Shown: positions 51,310 through 59,519 of the stretch, in pieces
Layout: each line of letters opens with the position of its first letter
Position numbering within the stretch: the first letter of the stretch is position 1
Origin: RUG420 sp045642465
GTDB taxonomy: Bacteria; Bacillota; Clostridia; Oscillospirales; Acutalibacteraceae
Assembly (NCBI GenBank): GCA_045642465.1
Contig: JAZUIY010000016.1
Span: 434,001 to 498,000, forward strand
DNA: 64,000 nt
Direction of reading: 5' to 3'
Made by a program: the position numbers and the translations under genes
The notes under the pieces: model-generated
What the model was told of the DNA's origin: nothing
The model's input: only the letters and a program-made list of their open reading frames with translations
Database searches by the model: none

Positions 51310-52851
51310 TTAGTTCTTGTATTCGTCATAGTCACGGTAAATTTCTTCACCCTGAACAAGGTCTTCGTTCTTGCCATGGTCTGGATACCAAACCTGAGCG
51401 AAGAATGGGTTAACCTTAGCGATTGCGTCATAGTTCCATGGGAACGGATGACATTCTGGGCACCAGTGGCCGCCCTTGAGAACCAGGTTCAAGGACATAT
51501 TGAACTTGTGACCAAATGCGCATTCCCATTCAGTGTTAGGATCATATGGGTCACCAGTGTAGTTGATGAGTTTACCGCCACGGAATGCAGCAGCCTTCTG
51601 AATTTCTTCAACGGTGAGTTCTTCCAGTTTCTTGGATTCATCATAACCGTGGTCAAGTCTGCACTTAGCAGCTTCAGAAAGGTCGTTGTTTGGAGGGGTG
51701 AGATCCCAATCAGACCACTTGGAAGGAAGTTTCTTCCAGTGTTCGTAACCGAAGTCTTCGGTGTTGCCCCAGAAGGCGTTCATTCTTTCTGGGTTCTTTT
51801 CTTTAATCCAAGTGCGGGTGCCGAAACGCTTATCCTTAGCAATCATGCCGATAGCAAAGCGGGTAAGCTGGGAGATACCAGGTACACGGGTAACAACGGA
51901 CAGCTGATAAAGAGGGCTAACTTTCTTGGACATGTCGTGGAAGTACTTTTCAACTGGAACATGCTGCTGGAAGTGCAGGTAGCTTTCAAGTACGTCGGAG
52001 TCAGCATACCACTGGCCATGGAAGTTTCTGTCAATGAACCAGTTCGGCTTGAAGATACGCTTGGAAGCGTCGTGGCCCATACCGATAGCCCAGAGAAGAA
52101 GGTCTTCAAACTGGTAAAGAGTAAGTCTGTATTCAGCACCGGAACCGATGTTGTAGAATCTTCTGTAGAATTCGTCAGGAATATCATCTTTACAGAGGTG
52201 TTCCATGAGGATTGCAGAGTCATCAACGGTAGCCCATTCAAGACAAGCTTTCATTGGTACGTGGAACATGATTGGGTCCATGTTCTTGAGGATTTCTGGA
52301 TAAAGGATACCAGACTGACGCATGGAAACCCACTTTTTCAGGCCGGATTCAGCAAATACTGCTTCTGCCTTAACCTTGGATACTGCATAGTGGTCATATA
52401 CGGAGCACTTAATAGGGTCACCGGTGCGAGCCCAATGAATTGGAACAGGACGGTTACCGGTTTCAGCAACAGTACCAATGTAGCAAGTGGTGATTTCGTC
52501 AGGGTTTGGCTGAGCCTTAACTGCCTTAACGATGTTTTCAGCTGCAAGAACGTTAACCTTGAGGGTCTTCTTTGGCCAGTAGTCAGCTGCTGGAGATACA
52601 AGACCACCAATGTGGAGAACGTAGGAAGCACCATTAACACCAGCGAGTACGGAATCGTAGTCGTTGAAGTCACCCCAAACGATTTCCACGCGTGGGTCAT
52701 TCATGTAGTTCTTGAACATCTTTTCATTCTTTTCGGATTTACGAAGAAGAACGGAAATGGTCAGGTCAGGGCGGTTATCATAAATCTGCTTGAAAGTAGC
52801 CCAACCCATGGTACCGGAAGCGCCGGTAATGAATACTTTTTTAGTTGCCAT
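51310..52851 (-). CDS. Extended SDR (NAD-dependent epimerase-like) fused to a zinc finger
   Basis: A 513-residue protein. The N-terminal 340 residues are an extended short-chain dehydrogenase: GASGTMG at 10-16 binds NAD(P), and Tyr155-x3-Lys159 (YAVSK) is catalytic. Such enzymes act on nucleotide sugars or on 3-beta-hydroxysteroids and related lipids. A C-terminal domain has a treble-clef-like zinc site C444-x3-H448...C464-x2-C467 (WECAFGHKF, HWCPEC). I do not know another SDR of this build. AAAGGAGGA precedes the ATG, and codon use is as biased as groEL. It stands alone on the minus strand. Confidence 0.75.
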   Translation of the reverse strand: MATKKVFITGASGTMGWATFKQIYDNRPDLTISVLLRKSEKNEKMFKNYMNDPRVEIVWGDFNDYDSVLAGVNGASYVLHIGGLVSPAADYWPKKTLKVNVLAAENIVKAVKAQPNPDEITTCYIGTVAETGNRPVPIHWARTGDPIKCSVYDHYAVSKVKAEAVFAESGLKKWVSMRQSGILYPEILKNMDPIMFHVPMKACLEWATVDDSAILMEHLCKDDIPDEFYRRFYNIGSGAEYRLTLYQFEDLLLWAIGMGHDASKRIFKPNWFIDRNFHGQWYADSDVLESYLHFQQHVPVEKYFHDMSKKVSPLYQLSVVTRVPGISQLTRFAIGMIAKDKRFGTRTWIKEKNPERMNAFWGNTEDFGYEHWKKLPSKWSDWDLTPPNNDLSEAAKCRLDHGYDESKKLEELTVEEIQKAAAFRGGKLINYTGDPYDPNTEWECAFGHKFNMSLNLVLKGGHWCPECHPFPWNYDAIAKVNPFFAQVWYPDHGKNEDLVQGEEIYRDYDEYKN

Positions 52852-52870
52852 TGGGAATATTCCTCCTTTT

Positions 52871-52907
52871 TTATTCGAATAAATGGCGATGTGGTCTGCT
52901 CCACATC
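52871..52907. promoter_or_regulatory. 5' leader hairpins of the SDR-zinc finger gene
   Basis: Two inverted repeats lie just upstream of the ribosome binding site: the 12-bp palindrome TTATTCGAATAA (52871-52882) and GATGTGG-N6-CCACATC (52888-52894, 52901-52907). They may stabilise the mRNA or bind a regulator. Confidence 0.4.
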
Positions 52908-53022
52908 ACATATACAATTTCTATTTTATATACGATTTGTTAATAAAGTCTTAAATTTTCGAGGTTAATTGGTTTAACCGTATAGGAAATTGTTGTCTAA
53001 ATTTGTGCCTTTTGCACAAAAA

Positions 53023-53053
53023 GAAATAGCCCCTCAAATGAGGAGCTATTTTT
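53023..53053 (-). terminator. Terminator of the coiled-coil membrane protein gene
   Basis: AAATAGCcCCTCA / TGAGGaGCTATTT (one mismatch), ending in a T-rich run on the minus strand. Confidence 0.8.
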
Positions 53054-53065
53054 GATATAGATTGG

Positions 53066-54142
53066 TTAGATAATGAAATCTTCTTCGGAAATATCCTTGG
53101 TCAACTTCTTTGGTCTCTTTCCTTTGGCAGCAGTACTGCCTCCGTTATTTGGAAGGAGGAGGAGAGCGCCTAAGAGCAGTAAGAAGAGAGCAATTTGGAA
53201 TCCGAAGTAGTTGTAGGTGTGGTTGCTGGCGTAGCGAACCAAACCGCCAAATGCGTTCATGGAGATTGTTGCTTTACCAATATAATTTGATTGGTCAGCC
53301 ATCATGGTTCCGTGGTCGTTCTGTACCAGCAAAGTAGCAGTGTCTCCGGAGTAATTAACGGAGTTTACTTTAGCAAACACTTTACCATTTTCCACTTTGA
53401 CACAAACAACGTCGTTGACTTTGGCTTTGCTTGGATCTCCGGTTTTGATGAGAACGATTTTGCCTTCATCTAAGTTGGCACCTTTATATTCCTGTGCAAC
53501 AGAGGCCAGGCGGATTCCCAAGAAACTCATGTTGGTGTTCTTGGCGAAAAGACCAAAAATGGCACTGAGCAAGAACCAAACCAAAAGTACAATCAGAAGA
53601 ATGGAAAGGACCTTTCTAATCTTATTGGTTTTGGCCGTGCCTACTTTAGTAGGAGCAACAGATTCTTCCGGTTCTACCGGAACTTCATTGAATGGAACAA
53701 AATCCGGAATTGGTTCAGGAATATATTCCGGTACCGGTTCCGGTTCTGGTTCTTCCTTCACTTTGACCACCGGTTTCCGGAGCTTAAAGGTGTTACTCTT
53801 CATGGTAACCGGAGCAGTATTGGCCAATTCTTCTTCATAGAAGTTTCTGTTTAATTTCGGAAGTTCTTCCGTTGGCTCGTCTACAGGGAAGGACAGGTTT
53901 GCTTCCATGATTTGAGCACGAAGGGAATCCATTTCTTTTTTCATGGATTCGTTGGCATCTTTCAAGCCGTCAATGTCTTCATTCAGAATACCGGAGTCTT
54001 CAATGTTCTTTAACCGTTTTGCAAAGGCAACACAGTCACGGCGAAGTTTTTTGTTCTTAGCGCTTAAGTTGTCATTGTCATCAGCCAAAGATTTCACCAA
54101 CTCGGCCAATTGTTCATAAGACATATTTTCCAGATTCGGCAA
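53066..54142 (-). CDS. Coiled-coil membrane protein with SipW-like external domain
   Basis: A 358-residue protein of unknown function. Residues 1-95 are a probable coiled coil (QLAELVKSLADDNDNLSAKN, MKKEMDSLRAQI). A Pro/Glu-rich linker follows (about 120-165), then a membrane helix at 177-199, an extracellular beta-rich domain of about 110 residues and a second helix at 312-330 with a basic tail. The domain between the helices resembles the S26 signal peptidase/SipW fold (NDVVCVKVENGKVFAKV) but no catalytic Ser/Lys is seen. The TTG at 54142 is chosen because GGAGGTG lies exactly 8 bases before it. Confidence 0.65.
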   Translation of the reverse strand: MPNLENMSYEQLAELVKSLADDNDNLSAKNKKLRRDCVAFAKRLKNIEDSGILNEDIDGLKDANESMKKEMDSLRAQIMEANLSFPVDEPTEELPKLNRNFYEEELANTAPVTMKSNTFKLRKPVVKVKEEPEPEPVPEYIPEPIPDFVPFNEVPVEPEESVAPTKVGTAKTNKIRKVLSILLIVLLVWFLLSAIFGLFAKNTNMSFLGIRLASVAQEYKGANLDEGKIVLIKTGDPSKAKVNDVVCVKVENGKVFAKVNSVNYSGDTATLLVQNDHGTMMADQSNYIGKATISMNAFGGLVRYASNHTYNYFGFQIALFLLLLGALLLLPNNGGSTAAKGKRPKKLTKDISEEDFII

Positions 54143-54236
54143 GTGAAATGCACCTCCAATCAATATATATGTATAAGAGTTTAGCTTTTTTCCATGAAAA
54201 ACGCAATACCTTGTGGTAAGAAAGCAAGAGAAGTAA

Positions 54237-54265
54237 TTGAATATTGTCCTGAAATTTAGTATAAT
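54237..54265 (+). promoter_or_regulatory. Promoter of the 54295-59448 operon
   Basis: TTGAAT (54237-54242), 17 bases, perfect TATAAT (54260-54265). Confidence 0.75.
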
Positions 54266-54294
54266 TAATCGAATTTTTATGTCAGGAGGTCGCC

Positions 54295-54831
54295 ATGAGA
54301 AATACATCGCTTACGGCTTTGGGTGGAATCATTACCGCTCTGTCCATTTTCTTTATGTTTTTGGCTTCCTTAATTCCCAATATGACCTACGTGGTTCCTG
54401 CTTTTGCAGCACTGCTTTTGATTGTGACTTTAGAAGAAGCAGAAACCAAATGGTCCTTGTTTATTTTTATTGCTGTAGCCATTTTGTCCTTTATGATCGT
54501 AACGGATAAAGAAGCTGCCATTATGTACCTATTTGTCTTTGGGTATTATCCCATTGCAAAACGGTTCTTTGAAGAAAAGTGTCCGAAAGCGCTATCCTGG
54601 CTGCTTAAGATCATCCTTTTCAATGTTATGTTAATTTTAGGATACCTAATTATTATTTACGTATTCCTGATTCCGGTAGAAGGTCTTGACCAATTTGGCA
54701 AATGGACGCCATTCATTTTACTACTTGGCATGAATGTGTGCCTTGTGGTTTATGACTATTTAATTAATCTGTTAACCGGGATTTATCGGAAACGGTATCA
54801 TGGGAAAGTTGCAAAGTTATTTAGACGGTAA
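54295..54831 (+). CDS. Unknown polytopic membrane protein
   Basis: A 178-residue very hydrophobic protein with about five helices (near 8-28, 30-45, 52-70, 105-127 and 137-160) and a basic C-terminus (YRKRYHGKVAKLFRR). The size and helix layout recall ECF-transporter S components, but no recognisable signature is present. TCAGGAGGTC precedes the ATG. It is the first gene of a run of five tightly spaced genes (FAD enzyme, cmk, plsC, ispH/rpsA), with 9 bases to the next. Confidence 0.75.
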   Translation: MRNTSLTALGGIITALSIFFMFLASLIPNMTYVVPAFAALLLIVTLEEAETKWSLFIFIAVAILSFMIVTDKEAAIMYLFVFGYYPIAKRFFEEKCPKALSWLLKIILFNVMLILGYLIIIYVFLIPVEGLDQFGKWTPFILLLGMNVCLVVYDYLINLLTGIYRKRYHGKVAKLFRR

Positions 54832-54840
54832 GGGGTTCTT

Positions 54841-56091
54841 ATGGGAAAGACAGTTCTGGTCATTGGCGGCGGAGCGGCCGGCGTGCTGGCAGCGGGGACT
54901 GCTGCGCAACTTGGCGCAGAGGTAACGCTGCTGGAGAAGAACAACCGCTTGGGCCGAAAGGTATTAATTACCGGAAAAGGCCGATGCAACGTGACTAACA
55001 ATTGTTTTGATGTAAAAGAACTTCTTGACCAGATTCCGGTCAATGGCAGGTTTCTCTACAGTGCCTTTTCCAGGTTTATGCCGGAGGACACCAAAGCGTT
55101 GTTCGAAGGCCTGGGCGTGCCACTGAAAGTGGAACGGGGAAACCGTGTCTTTCCGGTTTCTGATAAGGCCATGGACATTGTAGATGCCATGGACAAGTAT
55201 TTACACCAATGTGGTGTAAAACGGCGAATGGACACCACCGTTACCCAATTGGTAACGGAAGGGGACCAGATTCGTGGAGTCGAAACCGACACACACGGGT
55301 TCCTAGCCGCCGACGCCGTCATTGTAGCCACCGGCGGTATGTCATATCCTAAGACCGGCTCCACCGGAGACGGATATGAAATGGCAAAAGCCGCCGGCCA
55401 TACCATAACTCCATTGAAACCGTCTTTAATTCCACTGCTTTCGGATGACCCGGCTTGTGAAGAAATGATGGGTCTTTCCTTGAAGAACGTCACTTTAAAG
55501 CTTTGGGAACAAAGTAAGAAGAAGCCTATTTATGAAGAACTGGGAGAAATGCTGTTTACCCATTTCGGTGTTTCCGGACCTCTGGTACTGAGCGCCAGTT
55601 CTCACATGAAGAAAGCGGATCTTGGAAACTACAAACTGACCGTGGATTTAAAGCCTGGTCTGACAGAAGAGCAGCTGGACAAACGGATCCAGCGTGATTT
55701 CGAAGAAAACGTCAATAAAGAATATCAAAATTCTTTGCATAAATTACTGCCAAGTACCATGATTCCTGTTATTGTCAGAAAATCCGGTATTCCGGCAGAA
55801 AAGAAAGTACACCAGATTACCAGAGAAGAACGTCTTTCTTTGGTAACCCTACTAAAGAATTACGAAATTCCAATTACCGGATTCCGTCCCATTGAGGAAG
55901 CCATTGTCACCAGTGGTGGTATTGCTATCAAAGAACTCAATCCGAAAACCATGGAATCCAAACTGATTCAAGGTCTATACTTTGCCGGCGAAGTCATAGA
56001 CGTAGATGCTTACACCGGTGGATTTAACTTACAAATTGCCTTTTCTACCGGCTACTTAGCCGGAGAAAGTGCTGCTATGGGGGAAGAATAA
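54841..56091 (+). CDS. HI0933/YhiN-family FAD oxidoreductase
   Basis: A 416-residue flavoprotein of the HI0933 (BaiN/aminoacetone oxidase-annotated) family. It has a Rossmann FAD motif IGGGAAGVLAAG near 7-18, then NRLGRKVLITGKGRCNVTNN near 36-55. A second FAD segment (VIVATGGMSYPKTGSTGDGY) is near 160, and a C-terminal YFAGEVIDVDAYTGGFNLQIAFSTG segment is typical of the family. The physiological reaction is unknown for most members. Its final A overlaps the ATG of cmk (TAATG), indicating coupling. The same order with cmk, plsC and ispH is common in Clostridia. Confidence 0.9.
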   Translation: MGKTVLVIGGGAAGVLAAGTAAQLGAEVTLLEKNNRLGRKVLITGKGRCNVTNNCFDVKELLDQIPVNGRFLYSAFSRFMPEDTKALFEGLGVPLKVERGNRVFPVSDKAMDIVDAMDKYLHQCGVKRRMDTTVTQLVTEGDQIRGVETDTHGFLAADAVIVATGGMSYPKTGSTGDGYEMAKAAGHTITPLKPSLIPLLSDDPACEEMMGLSLKNVTLKLWEQSKKKPIYEELGEMLFTHFGVSGPLVLSASSHMKKADLGNYKLTVDLKPGLTEEQLDKRIQRDFEENVNKEYQNSLHKLLPSTMIPVIVRKSGIPAEKKVHQITREERLSLVTLLKNYEIPITGFRPIEEAIVTSGGIAIKELNPKTMESKLIQGLYFAGEVIDVDAYTGGFNLQIAFSTGYLAGESAAMGEE

Positions 56092-56756
56092 TGTTTAACA
56101 TTGCCATTGATGGACCTGCCGGAGCCGGCAAAAGTTCCATTGCAAAAGCAGTTGCCAAAGAACTAGGCTTTATCTATGTAGATACCGGCGCTTTGTACCG
56201 TGCCACGGCGCTGGCTGCCATCCGTGCAGGCATTGCTACTGATGATGCGGCAGCGGTTGAACCGATGCTCCAAAACATTACCATTCAGTTGGCATTTGAA
56301 GACGGTGCCCAAAAGGTATTGCTGAATGGGGAAGATGTGTCTGAAGCCATTCGGACCCCAGAAATTTCCGGCGGTGCTTCCAAAATTTCTGCCATCCCAA
56401 AGGTGCGTTCTTTCCTCTTTGATTTGCAGCAGCAAATGGCAAAGGAAAATAACGTCTTAATGGATGGACGGGACATTGGCACCGTGGTGTTACCAAATGC
56501 CGACTTGAAAATCTTCCTGACCGCCAGCCCGGAAGTGCGTGCCAAGCGCCGCTACGACGAACTGGTTGAAAAGGGACAAGACGTAAATTATGACGACATT
56601 CTGGCAGATGTCAAAGAGAGAGACTATCGAGATTCTCACCGAGAGGTTGCTCCTTTGAAACAGGCTGATGATGCCGTTTTATTAGATACCTCTAATCTGA
56701 ATTTCCAACAAGTGGTATCCGAAGTGATGAACTTAGCAAAGGAGAAACTACAATGA
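56091..56756 (+). CDS. cmk: Cytidylate kinase
   Basis: A 221-residue CMP/dCMP kinase. The P-loop is DGPAGAGKSS near 5-14. The CMP-binding insert (about 60-105) and the LID segment with RDIGTVVLPNADLKIFLTAS near 127 and RDSHREVAPLKQADDAVLLDTS near 183 are all present. It supplies CDP for nucleotide and phospholipid synthesis. It overlaps the preceding stop by 1 base and plsC by 4 bases. Confidence 0.97.
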   Translation: MFNIAIDGPAGAGKSSIAKAVAKELGFIYVDTGALYRATALAAIRAGIATDDAAAVEPMLQNITIQLAFEDGAQKVLLNGEDVSEAIRTPEISGGASKISAIPKVRSFLFDLQQQMAKENNVLMDGRDIGTVVLPNADLKIFLTASPEVRAKRRYDELVEKGQDVNYDDILADVKERDYRDSHREVAPLKQADDAVLLDTSNLNFQQVVSEVMNLAKEKLQ

Positions 56757-57469
56757 GTTCCACTAAAGTAAAAAGCATTCCATTTTCCTCAAAAACCCCA
56801 TATCAGTATAACTGGGACAGACCAATTAAAAACAAACAGAAGTTTGTAGATAATATTCACTGGTTTGGCCGTTTTCTGATTAACCATGAATTTGAATCCA
56901 TTGAGGTTTATGGTGTAGAAAACTACCCGAGAGAAGGGAAGTGCTTAGTGGTTTCTAACCACGTAAACGGAATGGATCCAATTACCATTCATGTTGCTGC
57001 CGGAAAAGGCATTACCCGTTCCGGTTATTTCATGTGTAAGTCAGAATTTTTCCAGGCATTTTACTTCCGCTGGATTCTTGGTTTGTTTAACGGATTCCCG
57101 GTAAACAGAGAAAAACCAGACAGAGAATCCCTTAACTTTTCCATTAAAGTCTTGGAAGCCGGAGAACTCTTAACCATTTTCCCGGAAGGCACCAGAGACA
57201 GATATAGAACTCGTCCGAATGTAGAAAACAGTAAAACCGGCTTTGCTATGGTTGCCCGTGAAGCAAAGGCACCGGTGCTTCCGGTCTCCATCCATTTGTC
57301 TTCCGATATGGATAACAAACATCCAAAGTGTATTATTCGTTACGGTGAACTGATTCCTTATGAAGAATTGGGCTTCACCGAAGGCAGCCGTAAAGCTTCT
57401 GAACTGAAATCGGTTGCCACTAATATCATGACAAAGGTTCAAGAATTATGGGATATGGACCAAATCTAA
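56753..57469 (+). CDS. plsC: 1-acyl-sn-glycerol-3-phosphate acyltransferase
   Basis: A 238-residue PlsC acyltransferase that makes phosphatidic acid from lysophosphatidic acid at the membrane. Motif I is N-His70-x4-Asp75 (SNHVNGMDP), motif II FNGFPVNR near 114 and motif III FPEGTRDRYRT near 143. It lacks a strong N-terminal membrane helix, as is usual for short members. It overlaps cmk by 4 bases and ispH by 22 bases. Confidence 0.92.
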   Translation: MSSTKVKSIPFSSKTPYQYNWDRPIKNKQKFVDNIHWFGRFLINHEFESIEVYGVENYPREGKCLVVSNHVNGMDPITIHVAAGKGITRSGYFMCKSEFFQAFYFRWILGLFNGFPVNREKPDRESLNFSIKVLEAGELLTIFPEGTRDRYRTRPNVENSKTGFAMVAREAKAPVLPVSIHLSSDMDNKHPKCIIRYGELIPYEELGFTEGSRKASELKSVATNIMTKVQELWDMDQI

Positions 57470-59448
57470 TTTTGGCAGAAACTGCCGGGTTCTGTAACGG
57501 CGTAAATCGCACCGTAGAGAGCATAGATAAAATCCTGGACGAAAAGGACAATGTCTATGCCTTGGGACCGGTAGTACATAACAATCAAGTTAATGACCGC
57601 TTGGCAAAGAAGGGCCTTCATTTTGAAGAAGACCTGGAAAAACTGCCTGCCAATGCATTTGTGGTACTCCGTGCTCACGGTACGGAGCGGTCTATTATTG
57701 ACTATCTTGAGCAACATAACATAGCCTATGTAGACCTGGTTTGTCCTTTCGTAAAGAAAATACATACCATTGCTCTGGGACTGGATGAAGAGAAGGATAT
57801 CCTACTGGTAACAGGGGACCCTAATCATGCAGAAGTCAAGGGCATTGTCAGCCATGCCAGTTGCCCTTATTACGTAGTTTCTACCGCTTTAGAACTAACA
57901 CAATTAATTGCTGAAAACAAAGAGGCCTGGGGGGCAAAAACCCTAAATTTAGTCTCTCAAACCACGTTTTTGCAAAGTGAGTGGGAGAAGTGCGTAGACA
58001 CAATAAAATCTTTGTATACAAATGCAAAAATTTTTGCTACAATATGTAAGGCTACCGAGAAACGGCAGAATGAGGCTAAAGTACTATCCAAACGCTGCAA
58101 CAAAATGGTAGTAATCGGAGCCAGACACAGTTCGAATACTATCAAGTTGTACGACGTATGTAAGGAAAACTGTGATACTTGTCTCGTAGAATCCGCATCC
58201 GAGTTGGATCCGACGTTTTTGAACGGGGCAGACACAATTGGTGTTAGTGCCGGGGCGTCTACGCCTACGGCTACAATAAAGGAGGTACTTGAGGCTATGT
58301 CCGAAGTAGTAAACAAAATTGTAGAAGATGCTGAAGATTTTGACTTTGCAGCAGCATTGGAAGAATCTCTTGAAAGCATGTCTACCGATCAAAAAGTAAA
58401 GGGTATCGTTGTTGGTGTCACCCCAACCGAAATCCAGGTTGACATCGGTAGAAAACAGACTGGCTATATCAATTATGAAGAATATAGCTACAATCCAAAC
58501 GCAAATCCTATGGAGGAATTGAAGGTTGGAGACGAAATCAACTGTGTTATCATGAAGACCAACGATGCAGAAGGCACCATCATGCTTTCCAAACGTCGTT
58601 TTGACAGCGCCAACGCTTGGTCCGAATTGGAAGAAGCAGTTGAAAATGGCACCATCATGGAAGGTGTTGTAACAGACATCAACAAGGGCGGTGTTATTGC
58701 TACTACAGAAAAGGGCATTCGAGTATTCATTCCTGGTTCTCTCGCCACTGAAAACAGAGGCGAATCTCTGGACAGTCTCCTCAAGACTAATGTTTCTTTC
58801 AAAGTAATTGAAGTTACCCGTCAGCGCAGACGTGCTGTTGGTTCTATTAAAGCCGTTCTGAGAGAAGGCAAGAAAGCTGCTCAGGAAAAATTCTGGGAAA
58901 CTGCTGAAGAAGGTGCTACCTACACTGGTGTTGTTAAGTCCTTTACTCAGTATGGTGCTTTCGTTGACATCGGCGGCGTAGACGGTATGATCCACATTTC
59001 TGAACTCTCTTGGAAGCGCATTAAGCATCCATCCGACGTTCTTGCAATCGGTGACACCGTTGAAGTTTACATCAAGTCCTTGGAAAACAACCGTATTTCC
59101 CTTGGTTACAAGAAGGACGAAGACAACCCATGGGCTATTCTTGCGAAGACCTATGAAGTTGGTGACGTTGTAGACGCAACCATCGTTGGTATGACCGCAT
59201 TCGGTGCATTTGCTAACATCATTCCTGAAATTGATGGTCTCATCCACATTTCTCAGATTGCTGACAAGCGCATTGAAAAGCCTCAGGATGTTCTTACCGT
59301 TGGTGAAACCGTAAAGGCTAAGATTACTGACATTGATTACGACAAGAAACGTGTTTCTCTTTCCATCCGTGCTCTCATTGAGCCGACTGAAGAAGCTGAA
59401 GAAGTTCCTGCAGTAGAAGATGTTGTAGAAGAAGCAACTGAAGAATAA
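57448..59448 (+). CDS. ispH: IspH (HMBPP reductase) fused to ribosomal protein S1-like domains
   Basis: A 666-residue fusion. Residues 1-280 are 4-hydroxy-3-methylbut-2-enyl diphosphate reductase, the last enzyme of the MEP isoprenoid route; its [4Fe-4S] ligands are Cys16, Cys99 and Cys200. Residues about 310-650 hold four S1 RNA-binding repeats, the last two the most canonical (YGAFVDIGGVDGMIHISEL; FGAFANIIPEIDGLIHIS), followed by an acidic tail. This fusion is widespread in Clostridia. Codon use becomes much more biased in the S1 half. An internal AAAGGAGGT (58278-58286) before an in-frame ATG at 58297 could give the S1 part alone. It overlaps plsC by 22 bases. Confidence 0.95.
   Translation: MGYGPNLILAETAGFCNGVNRTVESIDKILDEKDNVYALGPVVHNNQVNDRLAKKGLHFEEDLEKLPANAFVVLRAHGTERSIIDYLEQHNIAYVDLVCPFVKKIHTIALGLDEEKDILLVTGDPNHAEVKGIVSHASCPYYVVSTALELTQLIAENKEAWGAKTLNLVSQTTFLQSEWEKCVDTIKSLYTNAKIFATICKATEKRQNEAKVLSKRCNKMVVIGARHSSNTIKLYDVCKENCDTCLVESASELDPTFLNGADTIGVSAGASTPTATIKEVLEAMSEVVNKIVEDAEDFDFAAALEESLESMSTDQKVKGIVVGVTPTEIQVDIGRKQTGYINYEEYSYNPNANPMEELKVGDEINCVIMKTNDAEGTIMLSKRRFDSANAWSELEEAVENGTIMEGVVTDINKGGVIATTEKGIRVFIPGSLATENRGESLDSLLKTNVSFKVIEVTRQRRRAVGSIKAVLREGKKAAQEKFWETAEEGATYTGVVKSFTQYGAFVDIGGVDGMIHISELSWKRIKHPSDVLAIGDTVEVYIKSLENNRISLGYKKDEDNPWAILAKTYEVGDVVDATIVGMTAFGAFANIIPEIDGLIHISQIADKRIEKPQDVLTVGETVKAKITDIDYDKKRVSLSIRALIEPTEEAEEVPAVEDVVEEATEE
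58278..58299 (+). promoter_or_regulatory. Internal ribosome binding site and ATG in the ispH-S1 gene
   Basis: AAAGGAGGT (58278-58286) is followed 10 bases later by an in-frame ATG (58297-58299) at the IspH/S1 junction. Initiation here would make a 383-residue S1 protein. The spacing is a little long. Confidence 0.5.
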
Positions 59449-59460
59449 TCTAAGAATTAG

Positions 59461-59497
59461 AAACAGTAACTGTCAGTTTGGCAGTTACTGTTTTTTT
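59461..59497 (+). terminator. Terminator of the ispH-S1 operon
   Basis: AAACAGTAACTG / CAGTTACTGTTT (59461-59472, 59482-59493) followed by T residues. Confidence 0.92.
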
Positions 59498-59519
59498 ATG
59501 CAGAAAGGAGGGTTCCGGA

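Noticed and set aside
51376..52968. A 530-codon open frame on the strand opposite the SDR-zinc finger gene
   Set aside because: The real gene has clear SDR motifs and a ribosome binding site. The antisense frame has no recognisable domain and arises from biased codon use.
58084..59247. A 387-codon antisense open frame inside the ispH-S1 gene
   Set aside because: Opposite a certain gene and without initiation signals.
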